This document shows, piece after piece, positions 34,257-47,500 of a stretch of 64,000 nt of DNA. Location of the stretch: positions 9,798,585 through 9,862,584 of the forward strand of contig NC_052399.1 in NCBI RefSeq assembly GCF_009389715.1, given 5' to 3'. Each line of letters opens with the position of its first letter. The first letter of the stretch is position 1. The position numbers and the translations under genes are program-made. The notes under the pieces were generated by a model, which saw only the letters and a list, made by a program, of their open reading frames with translations, was not told where the DNA came from and made no database searches. Source of the stretch: Phoenix dactylifera (Eukaryota > Streptophyta > Magnoliopsida > Arecales > Arecaceae).

Positions 34257-35226
34257 TTCTGGCATACCTGGTCAATGGAACAAGTACTCTAGAGAGGTCC
34301 ATGGCTGTCCCTAATGCATCTTGCTTTTCCATGGAACTTGCGAGAGAACCATCATTTATGCTCTTTTTTGGATCCTTGATTTCTATAAAGATTGCAGAAA
34401 GTCATGGAGGTTCCAAGGTCCGTCCACATGCAGGTGCTAGTTTTGACCGGCCTCGAGGACTCTTAAAGTAGCTTAGCATGGACACTTTTAAACTAGGATT
34501 TGGTACAGGCACTTCATGATCTTTTATTTTTTGATTTTGTTAGATAAATTCGTATATATACTATATAAAATATTTACTTTAACAAAAAAAGAAAAACTAG
34601 GACTTGGCACCTGCTACCTCTAACCTCAAGTGACATGCATCCAAGATATGAGCTCATTTGGAATGATAGGAGGGGCACTATTTTCTATATTCTTCGACAC
34701 GGACTTGTTAAGCTTTCATAGTGTCTAATTACGTCGGCAAAATCTTAGCATTTTGAAACTTAGGGCATCCACCATGTCTCAAATACAATATATAAGGTTT
34801 ATGCAAAAGACAACCTAGTGAAATGTCGACATAATTTTGCATTTAGCATGCATACTTGATCATGAATTATAAACAATGTTATTTGTACCATGCATACTGA
34901 TCATTTTTTTTTCAGTTAATTATCATGAACCTAATTTGTATATATTTAGATTTGCAAAAACTGGCTAAGATAATGATTTCTATGGCAGACAATTAATTAG
35001 CTACACAAGAGGAAGTATGGTTTTTTTTTTTTTTTGCTAAGGCACGGGAAGTATGCTTTGATGATAACATTTTTTTTTCTCTAAAAAAAATATGATGGGT
35101 ATTTTAGTAATTCAAAATATATTAATATTTTTAATATGATGAAGGATTTAACCAGTCCAATTGCATTTAATATCGACTTTTTTTTAAGACTGGTTCAGCC
35201 TAAAGACTACCTTTCCTAGCAAATAA

Positions 35227-35232
35227 TATATA
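35227..35232 (+). promoter_or_regulatory. Putative TATA box of the PUF gene
   Basis: TATATA within AAATAATATATAGAG, followed by CT-rich sequence typical of plant leaders. Transcription would start near 35260, giving a leader of about 290 bases. Inferred from position and sequence only. Confidence 0.45.
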
Positions 35233-35553
35233 GAGTCTACTCTCTTTCCTTGTATGCATATATGAATCTCTAGAAGTCTAAACCTCTGTTTCCACCTTCT
35301 CTTCCCGGACTTGCAGCGAACTCCCTAAAAGCCCTGATGCGAACCCCCTCGCTCCAATCCCAATTCTCTTATCCTAATCATTCTCTCCTCTTTCCTCTGA
35401 TCTAGCTTCTCTTCTTTGTTCTCCAAAATCCTCTGTTTTTTTTTTTTTTCTCTCTCTCTCTTTTGCCGTTTCCTTTGGGGTTCTCTATGGATTTTTAGGA
35501 AAGGAGAGGAGAAGAGGCCGGCGATAAAGGTTGAAATCCAAGAAGAAAGGGAG

Positions 35554-38500
35554 ATGGAGATGGTACTCGATGAGATCCCCCATCACCATGGGGATGCTCG
35601 CGCCGGCCATTACCATGGCTATCAGATACAGCAGATGCATCCGGCTCATGACATGCATGGTTACGCTGCCAATGATGATGTTCCATCACAATCCCATTGG
35701 CTTCTTAATGGCCATGGACATGGCGCCGGTCATGCATGTATGTTCCCGCCGCCCCTGGTGTCGGATAGCTCGTCGTCGAGCTCGCTCTTGGGCACATCAT
35801 CCCCCGCCGGCGACGATGGAGCCCGGCGCTCCTCCGCCGGTGAGGACTGCATGATGGAAGAGCTCGGCTTGTTCGCCGGGCTAGGCCGCCTGAGCATCGG
35901 TGATGATCGGGAAGCACAGCGTGGGCTCCCACCGGCGCCGGCGCTTTCGAACGGTGCGATGAGCCCTTCTCTTTTCCGGAGTAATTATAGCAACAATTCA
36001 GTGTTTGGAAGTGCTTTAGGTGATGTTTATGGGGCGCCTCGGCGCTCTGTTGTCCCAAACTCTCCGCTGTTTGATGCGGATGAGAGGTTATATGGGTCTG
36101 GATTGCAGCAGCATTGCTCTGATCCAGCATCCTATTCCAATGATCTTTGTACTGCGAGGGAGAATTTCCTATGCAGAGGGGAAGCAATTGGTGCTGACGG
36201 TGCTTTTGGTGCGAACTTGGATTACATGGGAGCCCACGGTTCAGGCTTTCCCTCGTCTTTCTTGCAGTTACCACAAAAAAGGGTCGATCTCGGCCAGGAT
36301 CTCAATGCCCTGAATTCCCTGAGCCCCGTTCATGCGAATCTTTCTAAGCAAGATTATGGCTTGCCATATAGTTGGGTGCCTCAGTCGCTCTTGCTCTCAA
36401 GAAACCTGAGAAGTATTGAGGGGCAGCGTTTTGTTGGGAACCGACGGCATGATAACTGGATGCATTTGAGAGGCATCCCAGTCGTAAATGTGAATTGTGG
36501 GATTGATCGGATGTATTTGAGAGGCATCCCAGTCGCAAATGTGAATAGTGTGATTGCAAATGTGAATAGTGTGATTGATGTTCACAGCCCTAATCCTGGT
36601 TGCTCTCCTAATTTGCCACTAACATATGATTATTTGATGGGCATGGGCATTGAAGGGTACATGTGCCGCATTGCGAAGAACCACCATGGGTGTCAGTTCT
36701 TGCAGCGTAAAATTGATGAGGGAAGGCATTTTGTCGATTTCATATTTAACGGGATCATCCATCATATCGTCGAGCTCATGGTGGATCCCTTTGGAAATTA
36801 TCTCATGCAGAAGCTTCTGGATGTATGCAGCAAGGAACAAAGGATGACAATCATCCTCAAGCTGATCGAAGATGCAGAGGAGCTTGTCAGAATCTCTCTA
36901 AACATACATGGGTAGTAGTGATTTGCTCATTTGATATTAACACTGATTTGCTTCTCTTTAAAATCTATGTTAATATTTAAAACATATGATTTTGAGGTCT
37001 TATTGTAGTTATTTGTTAGATTGGCCTTTAATAATGTTATATTGTTTCAGGACGAGGGCTGTACAGAAGCTGATAGAGACTCTAAAAACCAGGGAGCAAA
37101 TTGCTTTGGTTATTTCAGCACTACAACCAGGGATTTTGGATCTCATCAAGGATCCAAATGGCAATCATGTGGTACAACGGTGCCTTCAAACTTTTACAGC
37201 CAAGGATAATAAGGTATAGGTTTATAGGTTTCACCTATTAGCCATATAGAACTTTCATGGCTGAATTGCTATAGATTTTATACTTCTCATGCTCAAATAG
37301 TAGTGTTGAATCTCATCTGCAGGAGAAGATTCCTATAAATGCTTTTTATTCTCTTGCTAGCTGTTTTACAATGGATTTATGCATAGTTGTTTTTAACTGC
37401 TTCAAAAGGTTGAATTGAAATGTCTTCTGATTTCTCTTCAAGTTTTTCTGTGTATCAAATCAATATTCATCCATCAGCTATTATACTCTCCACATACAGG
37501 TATTTCTTTTATAAAATTTAAACAGATTCACTTTTGAGTAGAGCATTGAAAACATGTTGCTTCTCCATTCATCACAATAATAATATGGTCTCATCTACTT
37601 TTCGCTGGTTGAATTTTGGTTCAATGTTCTTTTAGTACCACTCAATTAATAAGCCTACTATGCTGTATCTTCTTTAAACATTTTTTTATAGCTGCCAGCT
37701 CTTGAGATCCTTATTGTGATTGATTCAAAAGTATGAAGTTTCTTTTAACACTTGAGAGGAGATATATTAAAATGTGATTCATGGGATTTTCTATTGCTCA
37801 AAACCAGATATACGAAACTTTAACAAATTTTTGATGTGCTGCTTGTGTTTATTTGGTTGACGTTTGAAAATACACTTCTTTGCAATTGTACTTTGAATGT
37901 TGCTTGTAGTGTTTGATGTATATGCTAAATTTATAGTATATTAAAGACCCACTTGAATAATCAAATTTAAACAACATATATGTGTAATAGTAGTTTTGCA
38001 CAATGTCATGGCAAGAATCAACTGTAACTAGTCTTATTATGCCTTTAGCACCAGATCCCTGAATTCCATTTATGATTTTGCTCAAATACCTGATATTCTA
38101 ATTATTCTTGTAATGGGCATAATGGACATGCTTGCAACAGAAATATAGGATCCTGTTATACCAATCAATCTTACATATTTAGAGAAAGGTAAGTGTTGAT
38201 CCATTATTTTATATATAAAAACATGGGCAACCAAATAAGCATGCCTTTTCATCCGGTGAGCTGCAACTTTGCATCTACTGTATAATGTGGTAAGATAATT
38301 TCGACCATAAGGGATGAAGCTTGTATGAAAACCTAACATGAAGCTTCATTTCCATCAAGAGTATTCTCATTCATACAAGTGCACAACTAGTATGCCCCCT
38401 TGTGCATTTTTCAGCTATTGCACTATAGTAGTCCAAGTCTCTCGCAAGGAAAAAACTTTTAATGTTCTCTGAGGATTGGATTTTATATGAAATGTGTCAG

Positions 38501-41500
38501 AAGCATTTCGGATGCCATTGTAGAAGTAATATTTTGAGGAAAGTATAGCTAGCTCATAACTGTTAGAAGTCCAATACTTTCAAAAAGTGCAAGCGGTAAT
38601 GTTTTGAAATAACATGGACAGAACTAATAAAATACAACATTATTGAAACCACTTTTCAGAAATGACACTGACTCCTCCAATGAAGAAGCTCCAGGAGTCC
38701 TTAGACCTTTGTTTGTCAGTTACTGGCATAGATCAGGTGAAGTTATATGTAGAAGCATCACATGATAATTGGTTGTCTCACATCCAACACAACTTGAAAA
38801 TAGGCACCTATATAGAGTTCACACAACAAAGTGAAAACAGACAGAGAATAAGTAGTATACCAATTTGTCGAGACTATCGAAGCATCGCATGAAAATTTAT
38901 TGTCATACATCCAACAGAACTTGATGATCCACTTTGGAATATGCTGAGATTGGGCAATGAATGCTCCATGGAAGTTTTACACATCTTTGGAAGAGATGTA
39001 TCTATGCATTGATTCTTAACTAGGAGAATAGATTCACTACAGCCTGCTTTTCCGTCAAGGCTCACATGACCCTGCATGTCCAACTGAAATTTTACCTGTA
39101 CCAATGAACTTGTAAGCACATGTCAGAACAAATATTTTGTTCAATATGAATGTGTGACAGAAAATCTGACCTTGATAAGATGAGAATCGCAACATGATTT
39201 ATAAGGCTCTTGAAAAACAACTGTAAGGCTTATTGGTCGAGCATTAAGTGTAATTGAAGCCTAAACTTTTTTGCATCTGTAACATCTTTTGCTGCCTCTC
39301 AATTACTAAAGTGCCATAAATCATTTTAACTCGAGATGCCTTTCGTTGTAAAATCTTGCAAATTTGGTTGACTTTATTGAAGTTTTATTTTGTCTTTTTT
39401 GGTAGTCCAAAATGTTTCAACCTTTCACTCATATAATTTTTCTTGTTGACTAAGTAAGGATCATTCTGAAACTAAAAGGATCATTGTGAAACTAAAGATT
39501 CCATATTGTACTAAATTTTCTTTTCTAGAATGATTGTATGGCAAATTCTTGTGACTGCCATATGCAAAATGGAAATATATTCGCTCTTAGGGTTGAAGTG
39601 GTCCCAATTACATTGTCACTTCATACCACATTGATTCAATGCACCTTGTTGATTGAAGACTACATTTATGAGGTTGGATTCTAGAAGTAAACCTTACAGA
39701 CTTAGGTGCAAAGTATAAGAGCCTATTTCCAAAATGGGTACATCTGCTATGACTGATTTTATATGACCACTGTTTTGCTTGAAAATGTTATTTCCCTGTC
39801 ACAGCCTTGAACTAGTAGCAGCACTTCAGTGCCATGTGCCATCTACTACTCATAATTTAAGTTTTACGTGAGTTTCTGTCCAAAGGCATATCCTACAAAA
39901 TTTTAGATATGTCTGACACTATTTCCACCACCTACAAAATGTTAGCTTTGTCTGACACTACTTCCATCCAAGTCTAGTCTCACCCACTTTCGTAAACTTC
40001 TACTTGTTTGTTCAGGATCCCATTTTTACTGAAGCATCTTCACCTCCATCACCTTAATCCAGAGTCCAGACCATCAAACATGGTTTTCTGTCACTTTTTT
40101 TTCTCTCTTGATATTGCTTCTAGTTTTCTCATCATGCAGTCATTTTTGGTTTTATTTTTCTAGTTTACCTCATCCATCTTTATGTCCTTATTTTATTATG
40201 CATTTCATATGCTCAATGGTCCTATCCAGTGCCAAAACAATCCAAATCATACAACAAAGCCTGTCCTATAACTACCTTATTCAATCTCATTAAACTGAAA
40301 GGTATTTGACAATAATAAAAAAATTTAGAGATGCATTTCCAATTTGATTAGCATGCTTTGGTCCTTTCTCAAACACCTCCAATCTTACTGTTCTTTGTTA
40401 TATTAGAAAAAGGTACCAAATACAATTAATTTGCAGAATGTCCTGCCCACATTTTTAAAATGTTTCCTTGTCCTTATTCTTATTCCCTTTAAAGCTAAAT
40501 TATATGTACTCTGTATTGATGCAACTAATGTTCAAAAATAAAAACATGTGCCTGCCTTTTCTTAAATATCATTTTGTGTCTGGAACAAATGTAAAATGGT
40601 AAGCTCTCAGCATGATCGTCAAATGTCTGCGAAGTCACCTATAAAATGTTGGAAGATCAAAGAATATAATAAATATCTTGATGGATAGGATAACTAGAAT
40701 ATCTATTATAATTCATGGGATAATTTGAAGCTCTTGAGAAGTTTTTGAAGATTCTTTCATCAAGTTAAAATAAACTTGGAAAGCAAAACCTGCGAGCATA
40801 GACAGAGATACTTGTGATTAAGTCGCAACTTGCAACTAGGTAGCATAATGCTCATCTGATTTAACTCATTCTATATGACAGTTTATTTTTGATGCTGCTA
40901 CGAAGCATTGTGTTGATATTGCAACCCATCAACATGGATGCTGTATCTTGCAACGATGCATCTCTCATTCTACTGGAGAAGATCGGAGGGAATTGGTTGC
41001 AGAAATCTCTGCTAATGGACTCAAACTAGCTCAAGATCGTTTTGGGTAATATTCTAATCGATATAAATGCAGTTATTGTTCTTTGCCTAAATACTTTAAA
41101 TCTGATTGTCTAATGATCAGTCCTTTCAGATAGAATTGATTTCCTTTTCTTTAGAGTCTTGTGTGACTTCGAAAAGGGGAAAAAATATTGATCTTCAACA
41201 TCAATTTTTGGGCTATGCCACTTGAGCATCTCTTGAAAAGTCAACTGTTTGCACACACATACACAATATGGACTTATAATCATTTCTCAAAAAATTATGG
41301 GTTTATACTCAACTTCATAGGCATGTTTAGATACAATTATGCAAATGCCACATGCAAGTGCCCACCAATCTTCATTAAGAATATTATCTTCATGAGATCT
41401 TCATGGCATGCTGCCGTGCGACATGTTTGTCATCCATTATGTGGAACCTGTTCACCCAATCGAGCTGTCCTCAAGTGCGCAATCATGCTTATAAGGCATC

Positions 41501-44500
41501 TACCAGCATAGCGTAGAGGTTCGTGGGATCATCTCTTTGGTAGAGGTTCAAATCCTGATTTTGGAGTAGGTACAGGCCACTGCAATCAGTGTTCGTGTCT
41601 ATACTATCTACTATCTACACATAGGCATACGGTATACAATATATATATATATACACTTTATACATGGACAGGAAGATGCACATCTAAGAACCAATGACTT
41701 CACCTTTGTCTATAATTTGATTGAGCCCAATGCAATAGAGTTTGGAAAGAGAGAACATCTGTTGCAGATAATCATGGGAGAGAGTGAAGCAACTTGACAT
41801 GATTTGTTTCTAATATTTACCCAATATAGGCATTTTTAACTAGAGTTTTATTCAAATAAATAATGACAATTTTAGCTCTAAAATTTATAGGACCATTAGC
41901 TGATCTTGCTCTTTTCTCATTGTTTTACCTACATATATGCTTTCTAAGACCTCTAATTTTGTAAGCCTCAAATAGTGTTGCCATAAAGAACACCCAATAT
42001 TTCACATTTTGCTATCAATACAATTTTCTTGTTTTGTAATAATCATTTATTGATCAAACTAGCATATGGTCTAATGGGTACACTTATTGAATAGTTGTGC
42101 TTAACTACTTATAAATGCATACTGGTTCATCTGAAGCTTCCCATCTGTTATATTTCTTCATTTTTCATAATATAATATCATCAAAATGTGTATTGTGTTT
42201 TTCATTGCCTCTTCCTTCTGATTGTCAGCAGCCTCTTCGATTACAGTTGTCCATCCACTTTGCTTGGAACTATGAGTTGGCTTTTTAAAGATATAGTGTA
42301 TGTATGATACCCAACATTAGTACATGGTCTTTGAAATCATGCTAAGGCTCTCTCTCTCTCTCTTGGAGATGCTGACCTTATGCACACAACTTAAAGCTGC
42401 AGATATCATATTCAGCTCATGCATAAAAAGTTCACTAAATTGGAGATGACGTATAAATGGATTAGTTGAGTCATATTGGTTTGTCTCTTTTTCCTATCAT
42501 CAATAAGAAATCAAAACATTAAGTGATCAATTTTGTTGAGGAATTCCATTGCATCAGCGAAAATTTTACTTTCTAGGATTTTTACATTAACCATTCAAGA
42601 AAATGCTCTCAAAAATCTATTTCTTGACTTCAGAAAGTATTCTTTAGTGGAAATTATTTGGAGCTTGGATGAAGGAATCAAGGAGAAATAGAAACCTTAA
42701 ATAGAGGGTTTTGCAGTCAGATGGTGCCTTGAGATGAAGAGCATTAGTGTATCTGCAGGCAGAACATTGCTCTCAAAAGTCTATTTCTTGGCCTCAAAAA
42801 GGATTATTTAATAGAAACTATTTGGAGCTTGGATGAAAGAACTGATGAGAAATAGAAACTGTTGGTGGAAAAATGGACTACCCCACAAATGCAATTATAG
42901 CACCCAAATCCGTCAGCAAGCTCGAGCTCATCCAAGTGATTGGGCTCTTCCGCTCTCGAGCTCATCCAAGTGATCGGGCTCTTCCGCTCTCGAGCTCATC
43001 CAAGTGATCGGGCTCTTCGGCTCTCGAGCTCATCCAAGTGATCGGGCTCTTCGGCTCTCGAGCTCATCGGCCGAGACCAGAAGGCCGAGACCAGAGAGCC
43101 GAGACCAGAAGGCCGAGACCAGAAAGGCAACCCCGCCGAGCCCATGCCTTAGCCAAATATCCAATCTCCGCCTAACCCTCCAAAGGATCTGACAACTAGA
43201 TACATGACTCCACTACAATCCGCCACCATCCCTAAGTCATCAAGGCACGAGATCTCCGCAGGTATTCGGCACGACCTATCATTAATGCCTGAGACCCCCT
43301 CAGGCCTCCGATGCACTCAGTCATTAAATGAACACGGCTCAAGATGATCTCCGGATCACTAAACCATCAAAGCGTATGGCTCTTCCTGACCGCCGGTTCA
43401 CTCAGCAATCAATGCGCCTGCCATCTACGAACCCCAGGCCCACCACGGCCGGCGGTTCAACCACCCCAACGGGTCCGATCAACCGTGACAACTCCCTGAC
43501 TCCGGTATGATCCGGCCTTATTCTCCACTACGCCATTAATGAGCAAGATCGTGCCCAATTATCACAAAAGAGGACAAATTCCCCTGTCACCTCCCAGGTA
43601 ACATAATATCTTTCTATAAAAGGGAACCTGGGGGAAGAAGGGAAGGGGGACAGAACGGACAACAAGATCAACACACACACAGAACAAACATTCCTCCTTT
43701 TTTACTCTCCCCACACATATTAGCCCCCTCTGACTTAAGCATCGGAGGGCCGGCGCCGGAAAGCCCGGCCACCGGCTTTTTTGCAGGACTCGCCCACTCC
43801 ACAGGAGGACGCAGCCAGCCGGCGCGCCGCCGTCCGCCGTTCCGACAGCGGAGCTCCTCCCCCCTGGTTTCGCGGCGGCCCCCGGGTCCAATTTCCAGCA
43901 ACAGTTGGCGCTAGAGGAAGGGCCCGAGTTGCTGCCATGAAACTAAGAATTCGGCCGGAGCAGTTTGATACCCTGGTGCAACAGGTGCAAGCCTTGGCTA
44001 CCGCTGTTCAAGGCTTGCAACCCAGGGGCGTCCCGACGGCACCGCTTCCTCCGGCTCCAGTTCAATCGGAGCCCCCTACAACGGGCTTCCCCTTCGAGTA
44101 TCATGCTCCAAGTCCCAAACGCTCAGTCCAGAATTCACCACCAAGATCTCCGGTAGATCAAGTTCCACAAGTCCAACTCGAGCACTTCGATGCGCTAATG
44201 CAGCAAGTCCAAGCGCTAGCCATTGCAGCCCAAAGCCTGCAACAAGTGGAGGCCCCTCCTGTGCCGCCTCCACGGAATCATGTTAAGCAGAGGAAGAAAC
44301 TTTCTCCCAACTCCCGAGCCATCTCGAATCAAAACCTTCTCCCGACTCCCGAGCCATCTCGAATCAGGCATGGCTCCCGCTGCAACGACGTATGTGGGGG
44401 CAACCAGTGAGAAGTAGTGGTCCAAATTTCACGTCAACGAGTTGGGGGGAAAGAGAAATAAAAGCTGAGGTCTGGAGAAGGAGAGTTATGGAGCTTTAAA

Positions 44501-47500
44501 ATGGGATTGTAAGCCTCTGTGACAAAGGGTACAGCCCCATTAAATCCCATTATCCTTCCAAGTCTTCTGTCTTCCGGCAGCAAGCAAGAAACCAGCATGT
44601 ACTCCCTCCTTGGGACGGCGCCCGCGACATTGCTCCCCTTTCAGAGCGTCGCCATCACTGAAGCCCCCGCCGAAGCTCAGAAACCCGAGCGCAAAACACC
44701 TCCTAGAAAATCGAGCCAAAGAAGGCCAGTGCTGAATCAAGTCCTGAGGGACTTCGAAGCTCGAGAGCCATCAAAATATCTCCAAAAGGTACAGGACGCC
44801 ACTTTGGCTTCAAATAAATTCAATATTTTATCTATTTTCAGGTTAACGAGCTCGGCTCGTTCTCCATCGGCCAACGAGCTCGGCTCGTTCTCCATCGGCC
44901 AACGAGCTCGGCTCGTTCTCCATCGGCCAACGAGCTCGGCTCGTTCTCCTACCCCGACCACGGTCGGGATGCGGTCTCCATCGACCAACGAGCTCGGCTC
45001 GTTCTCCATCGGCCAACGAGCTCGGCTCGTTCTCCATCGGCCAACGAGCTCGGCTCGTTCTCCTACCCCGACCACGGTCGGGATGCCCCGATACTTCGGG
45101 ATGCGTTCTCCATCGGCCAACGAGCTCGGCTCGTTCTCCATCGGCCAACGAGCTCGGCTCGTTCTCCATCGGCCAACGAGCTCGGCTCGTTCTCCTGTCC
45201 GTGATCAGCGAAAAGTCCGTGATTCGCAACAAACTGGATTTTTCTATCTCTGCCGACGTCCTCAAAGAACGGACTCCGAGCAGAGGAGCGTCTTCAGTCG
45301 CCTCGGCGTAAGAACGCTCACGGTACCAGAACGGACTCCGAGCAGAGGAGCGTCTTCAGTCGCCCCGGCGTAAGAACGCTCACGGTACCAGAACGGACTC
45401 CGAGCAGAGGGTCGTCTTCAGTCGCCTCGGCGTAAGAACGCTCACGGTACCAGAACGGACTCCGAGCAGAAAAAGCGTCTTCAGTCGCCTCGGTGTAAGA
45501 ACGCTCAAAGTACCAGCGAGCTCGGCTCGTTCTCCATCGACCAACGAGCTCGGCTCGTTCTCCATCGACCATCGAGCTCGGCCCGATCTCCATCAAACAT
45601 CGAGCTCGCCTCGATTTCGGCTTGATCGCCAACAGACAAGGCCAAAGAAGGCCGCTGAGTCAACCTGGAGCGCTTTAACTCCAACCGCATGAGAGGTACA
45701 CCCTACTTGGCACGTACATCTCTATACATATTTGGCTATATTACAGGACGATCGACGACTGGACTACTTCCTTCGTCCGAGCCAAAAAGCAGCTCGAACT
45801 CGGAAGTCGGGGGGTAGTGTTGGTGGAAAAATGGACCACCCCACAAATGCAATTATAGCACCCAAATCCGTCAGCAAGCTCGAGCTCATCCAAGTGATTG
45901 GGCTCTTCCGCTCTCGAGCTCATCCAAGTGATCGGGCTCTTCGGCTCTCGAGCTCATCCAAGTGATCGGGCTCTTCGGCTCTCGAGCTCATCCAAGTGAT
46001 GGGGCTCTTCCGCTCTCGAGCTCATCCAAGTGATCGGGCTCTTCGGCTCTCAAGCTCATCCAAGTGATCGGGCTCTTCGGCTCTCGAGCTCATCGGCCGA
46101 GACCAGAAGGCCGAGACCAGAAGGCCGAGACCAGAGAGCCGAGACCAGAAGGCCGAGACCAGAAAGGCAACCCCGCCGAGCCCATGCCGAGCCCATGCCT
46201 TAGCCAAATATCCAATCTCCGCCTAACCCTCCAAAGGATCTGACAACTAGATACATGACTCCACTACAATCCGCCACCATCCCTAAGTCATCAAGGCACG
46301 AGATCTCCGCAGGTATTCGGCACGACCTATCATTAATGCCTGAGACCCCCTCAGGCCTCCGATGCACTCAGTCATTAAATGAACACGGCTCAAGATGATC
46401 TCCGGATCACTAAACCATCAAAGCGTATGGCTCTTCCTGACCGCCGGTTCACTCAGCAATCAATGCGCCTGCCATCTACGAACCCCAGGCCCACCACGGC
46501 CGGCGGTTCAACCACCCCAACGGGTCCGATCAACCGTGACAACTCCCTGACTCCGGTATGATCCGGCCTTATTCTCCACTACGCCATTAATGAGCAAGAT
46601 CGTGCCCAATTATCACAAAAGAGGACAAATTCCCCTGTCACCTCCCAGGTAACATAATATCTTTCTATAAAAGGGAACCTGGGGGAAGGAGGGAAGGGGG
46701 ACAGAACGGACAACAAGATCAACACACACACAGAACAAACATTCCTCCTTTTTTACTCTCCCCACACATATTAGCCCCCTCTGACTTAAGCATCGGAGGG
46801 CCGGCGCCGGAAAGCCCGGCCACCGGCTTTTTTGCAGGACTCGCCCACTCCACAGGAGGACGCAGCCAGCCGGCGTGCCGCCGTCCGCCGTTCCGGCAGC
46901 GGAGCTCCTCCCCCCTGGTTTCGCGGCGGCCCCCGGGTCCAATTTCCAGCAACAGAAACCTTAGAGCATTTTGCATTTAGCTGGTGCTTTGAGATGAAGA
47001 GCATTAGTGTGTCTGCTATTCCTATTAAGAACTTTGAAATCTATTAAAATCTATTGGTCCCATCCAAGGCATGTGATGCAAAGTTGAAGATTTTGCAACA
47101 AATAAGTCTTCTTCTTAAGAATCTTGTTCATTTATGAACCTTGTGAAAGAGGTAGGCTTACAGAAAGCAAGTAGAGCCAATCTGGTAGTTGTTGAAGCGA
47201 CATTGGCAACTATATATACATATATATATATATAGGTATCTACATATATATTTAGGTATCTACATATATATATACATATATATCTACATATATATCTACA
47301 TATATATATGTATGTATGTCTGTGTGTATGTATGTCTTTATGTGTGCGTGCGTGTACCTCTACTTTATTTAAAATTGGCTGGAGCGAAGTATGTCATTAG
47401 AATTAATCATTTCTTAGTTGGGTACATCATGATTTATTTTTATAATAGCACTTAAACTGAGGCATTAAACCATTGGAGTTGCACGGTTTATGATGTGGAG

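Larger units (their letters stand above)
30553..35226. other. Intergenic region between the DUF4057 and PUF genes
   Basis: The first few hundred bases are presumably the DUF4057 3' UTR. The rest has two tandem duplications (31610-31811 and 34045-34256) and a MITE-like remnant (32020-32374). A poly-T stretch next to CAGCTCACACAGGTGTGAG lies at 33250-33290, and another long T run near 35020. The 134-residue frame at 32472-32876 has no recognised domain. Confidence 0.5.
44519..45800 (+). other. RE2 interior, tandem-repeat region
   Basis: The frame 44519-45373 (284 codons) is mostly translation of tandem repeats and is not called a gene; its first ~100 codons (to about KYLQKVQDA) could be degraded gag. 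The two repeat blocks are listed separately. Confidence 0.5.
42860..46954 (+). mobile_element. RE2: gag-only LTR retrotransposon, 4.1 kb
   Basis: LTRs at 42860-43903 and 45818-46954, both TGTTGGTGG..CAGCAACA, are flanked by GAAAC at 42855-42859 and 46955-46959. The sequence after the left LTR, TTGGCGCTAGAGGAAGGG, is in the position of a primer site, and AGTCGGGGGGTAG before the right LTR is the purine tract. The LTR end and tract resemble Ty3-type elements of monocots. The 1.9-kb interior has a short gag-like frame and two tandem-repeat blocks but no protease, reverse transcriptase, RNase H or integrase. This fits the TR-GAG class of non-autonomous elements. LTR substitutions are few; the 93-bp length difference is explained by repeat copy number. 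Confidence 0.92.
42603..47018. repeat. 164-bp tandem duplication, second copy split by RE2
   Basis: The sequence from TGCTCTCAAAAATCTATTTC to GAAGAGCATTAGTGTATCTG (about 42603-42762) recurs as 42771-42859 plus 46960-47018. In the first copy GAAAC (42691-42695) runs straight into CTTAAATAG, the uninterrupted version of the RE2 insertion site. Confidence 0.85.

Noticed and set aside
35416..35553. Upstream in-frame start of the PUF protein (46 extra residues)
   Set aside because: The extension is encoded by the T- and CT-rich leader, looks like UTR, and does not resemble PUF N-termini.
35705..36274. 189-codon antisense ORF under PUF exon 1
   Set aside because: Shadow of a GC-rich coding exon with no recognisable domain.
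43562..43891. Minus-strand ORFs in the RE2 LTR (repeated at 46613-46942)
   Set aside because: Present only because the LTR is duplicated; GC-rich frame without a domain.
44519..45373. 284-codon ORF in RE2
   Set aside because: Most of it translates the 28-bp and 62-bp tandem repeats; opposite-strand frames of similar length exist.
47189..47455. 88-codon ORF
   Set aside because: Mostly TATATACA simple repeat translated as Ile/Tyr runs.
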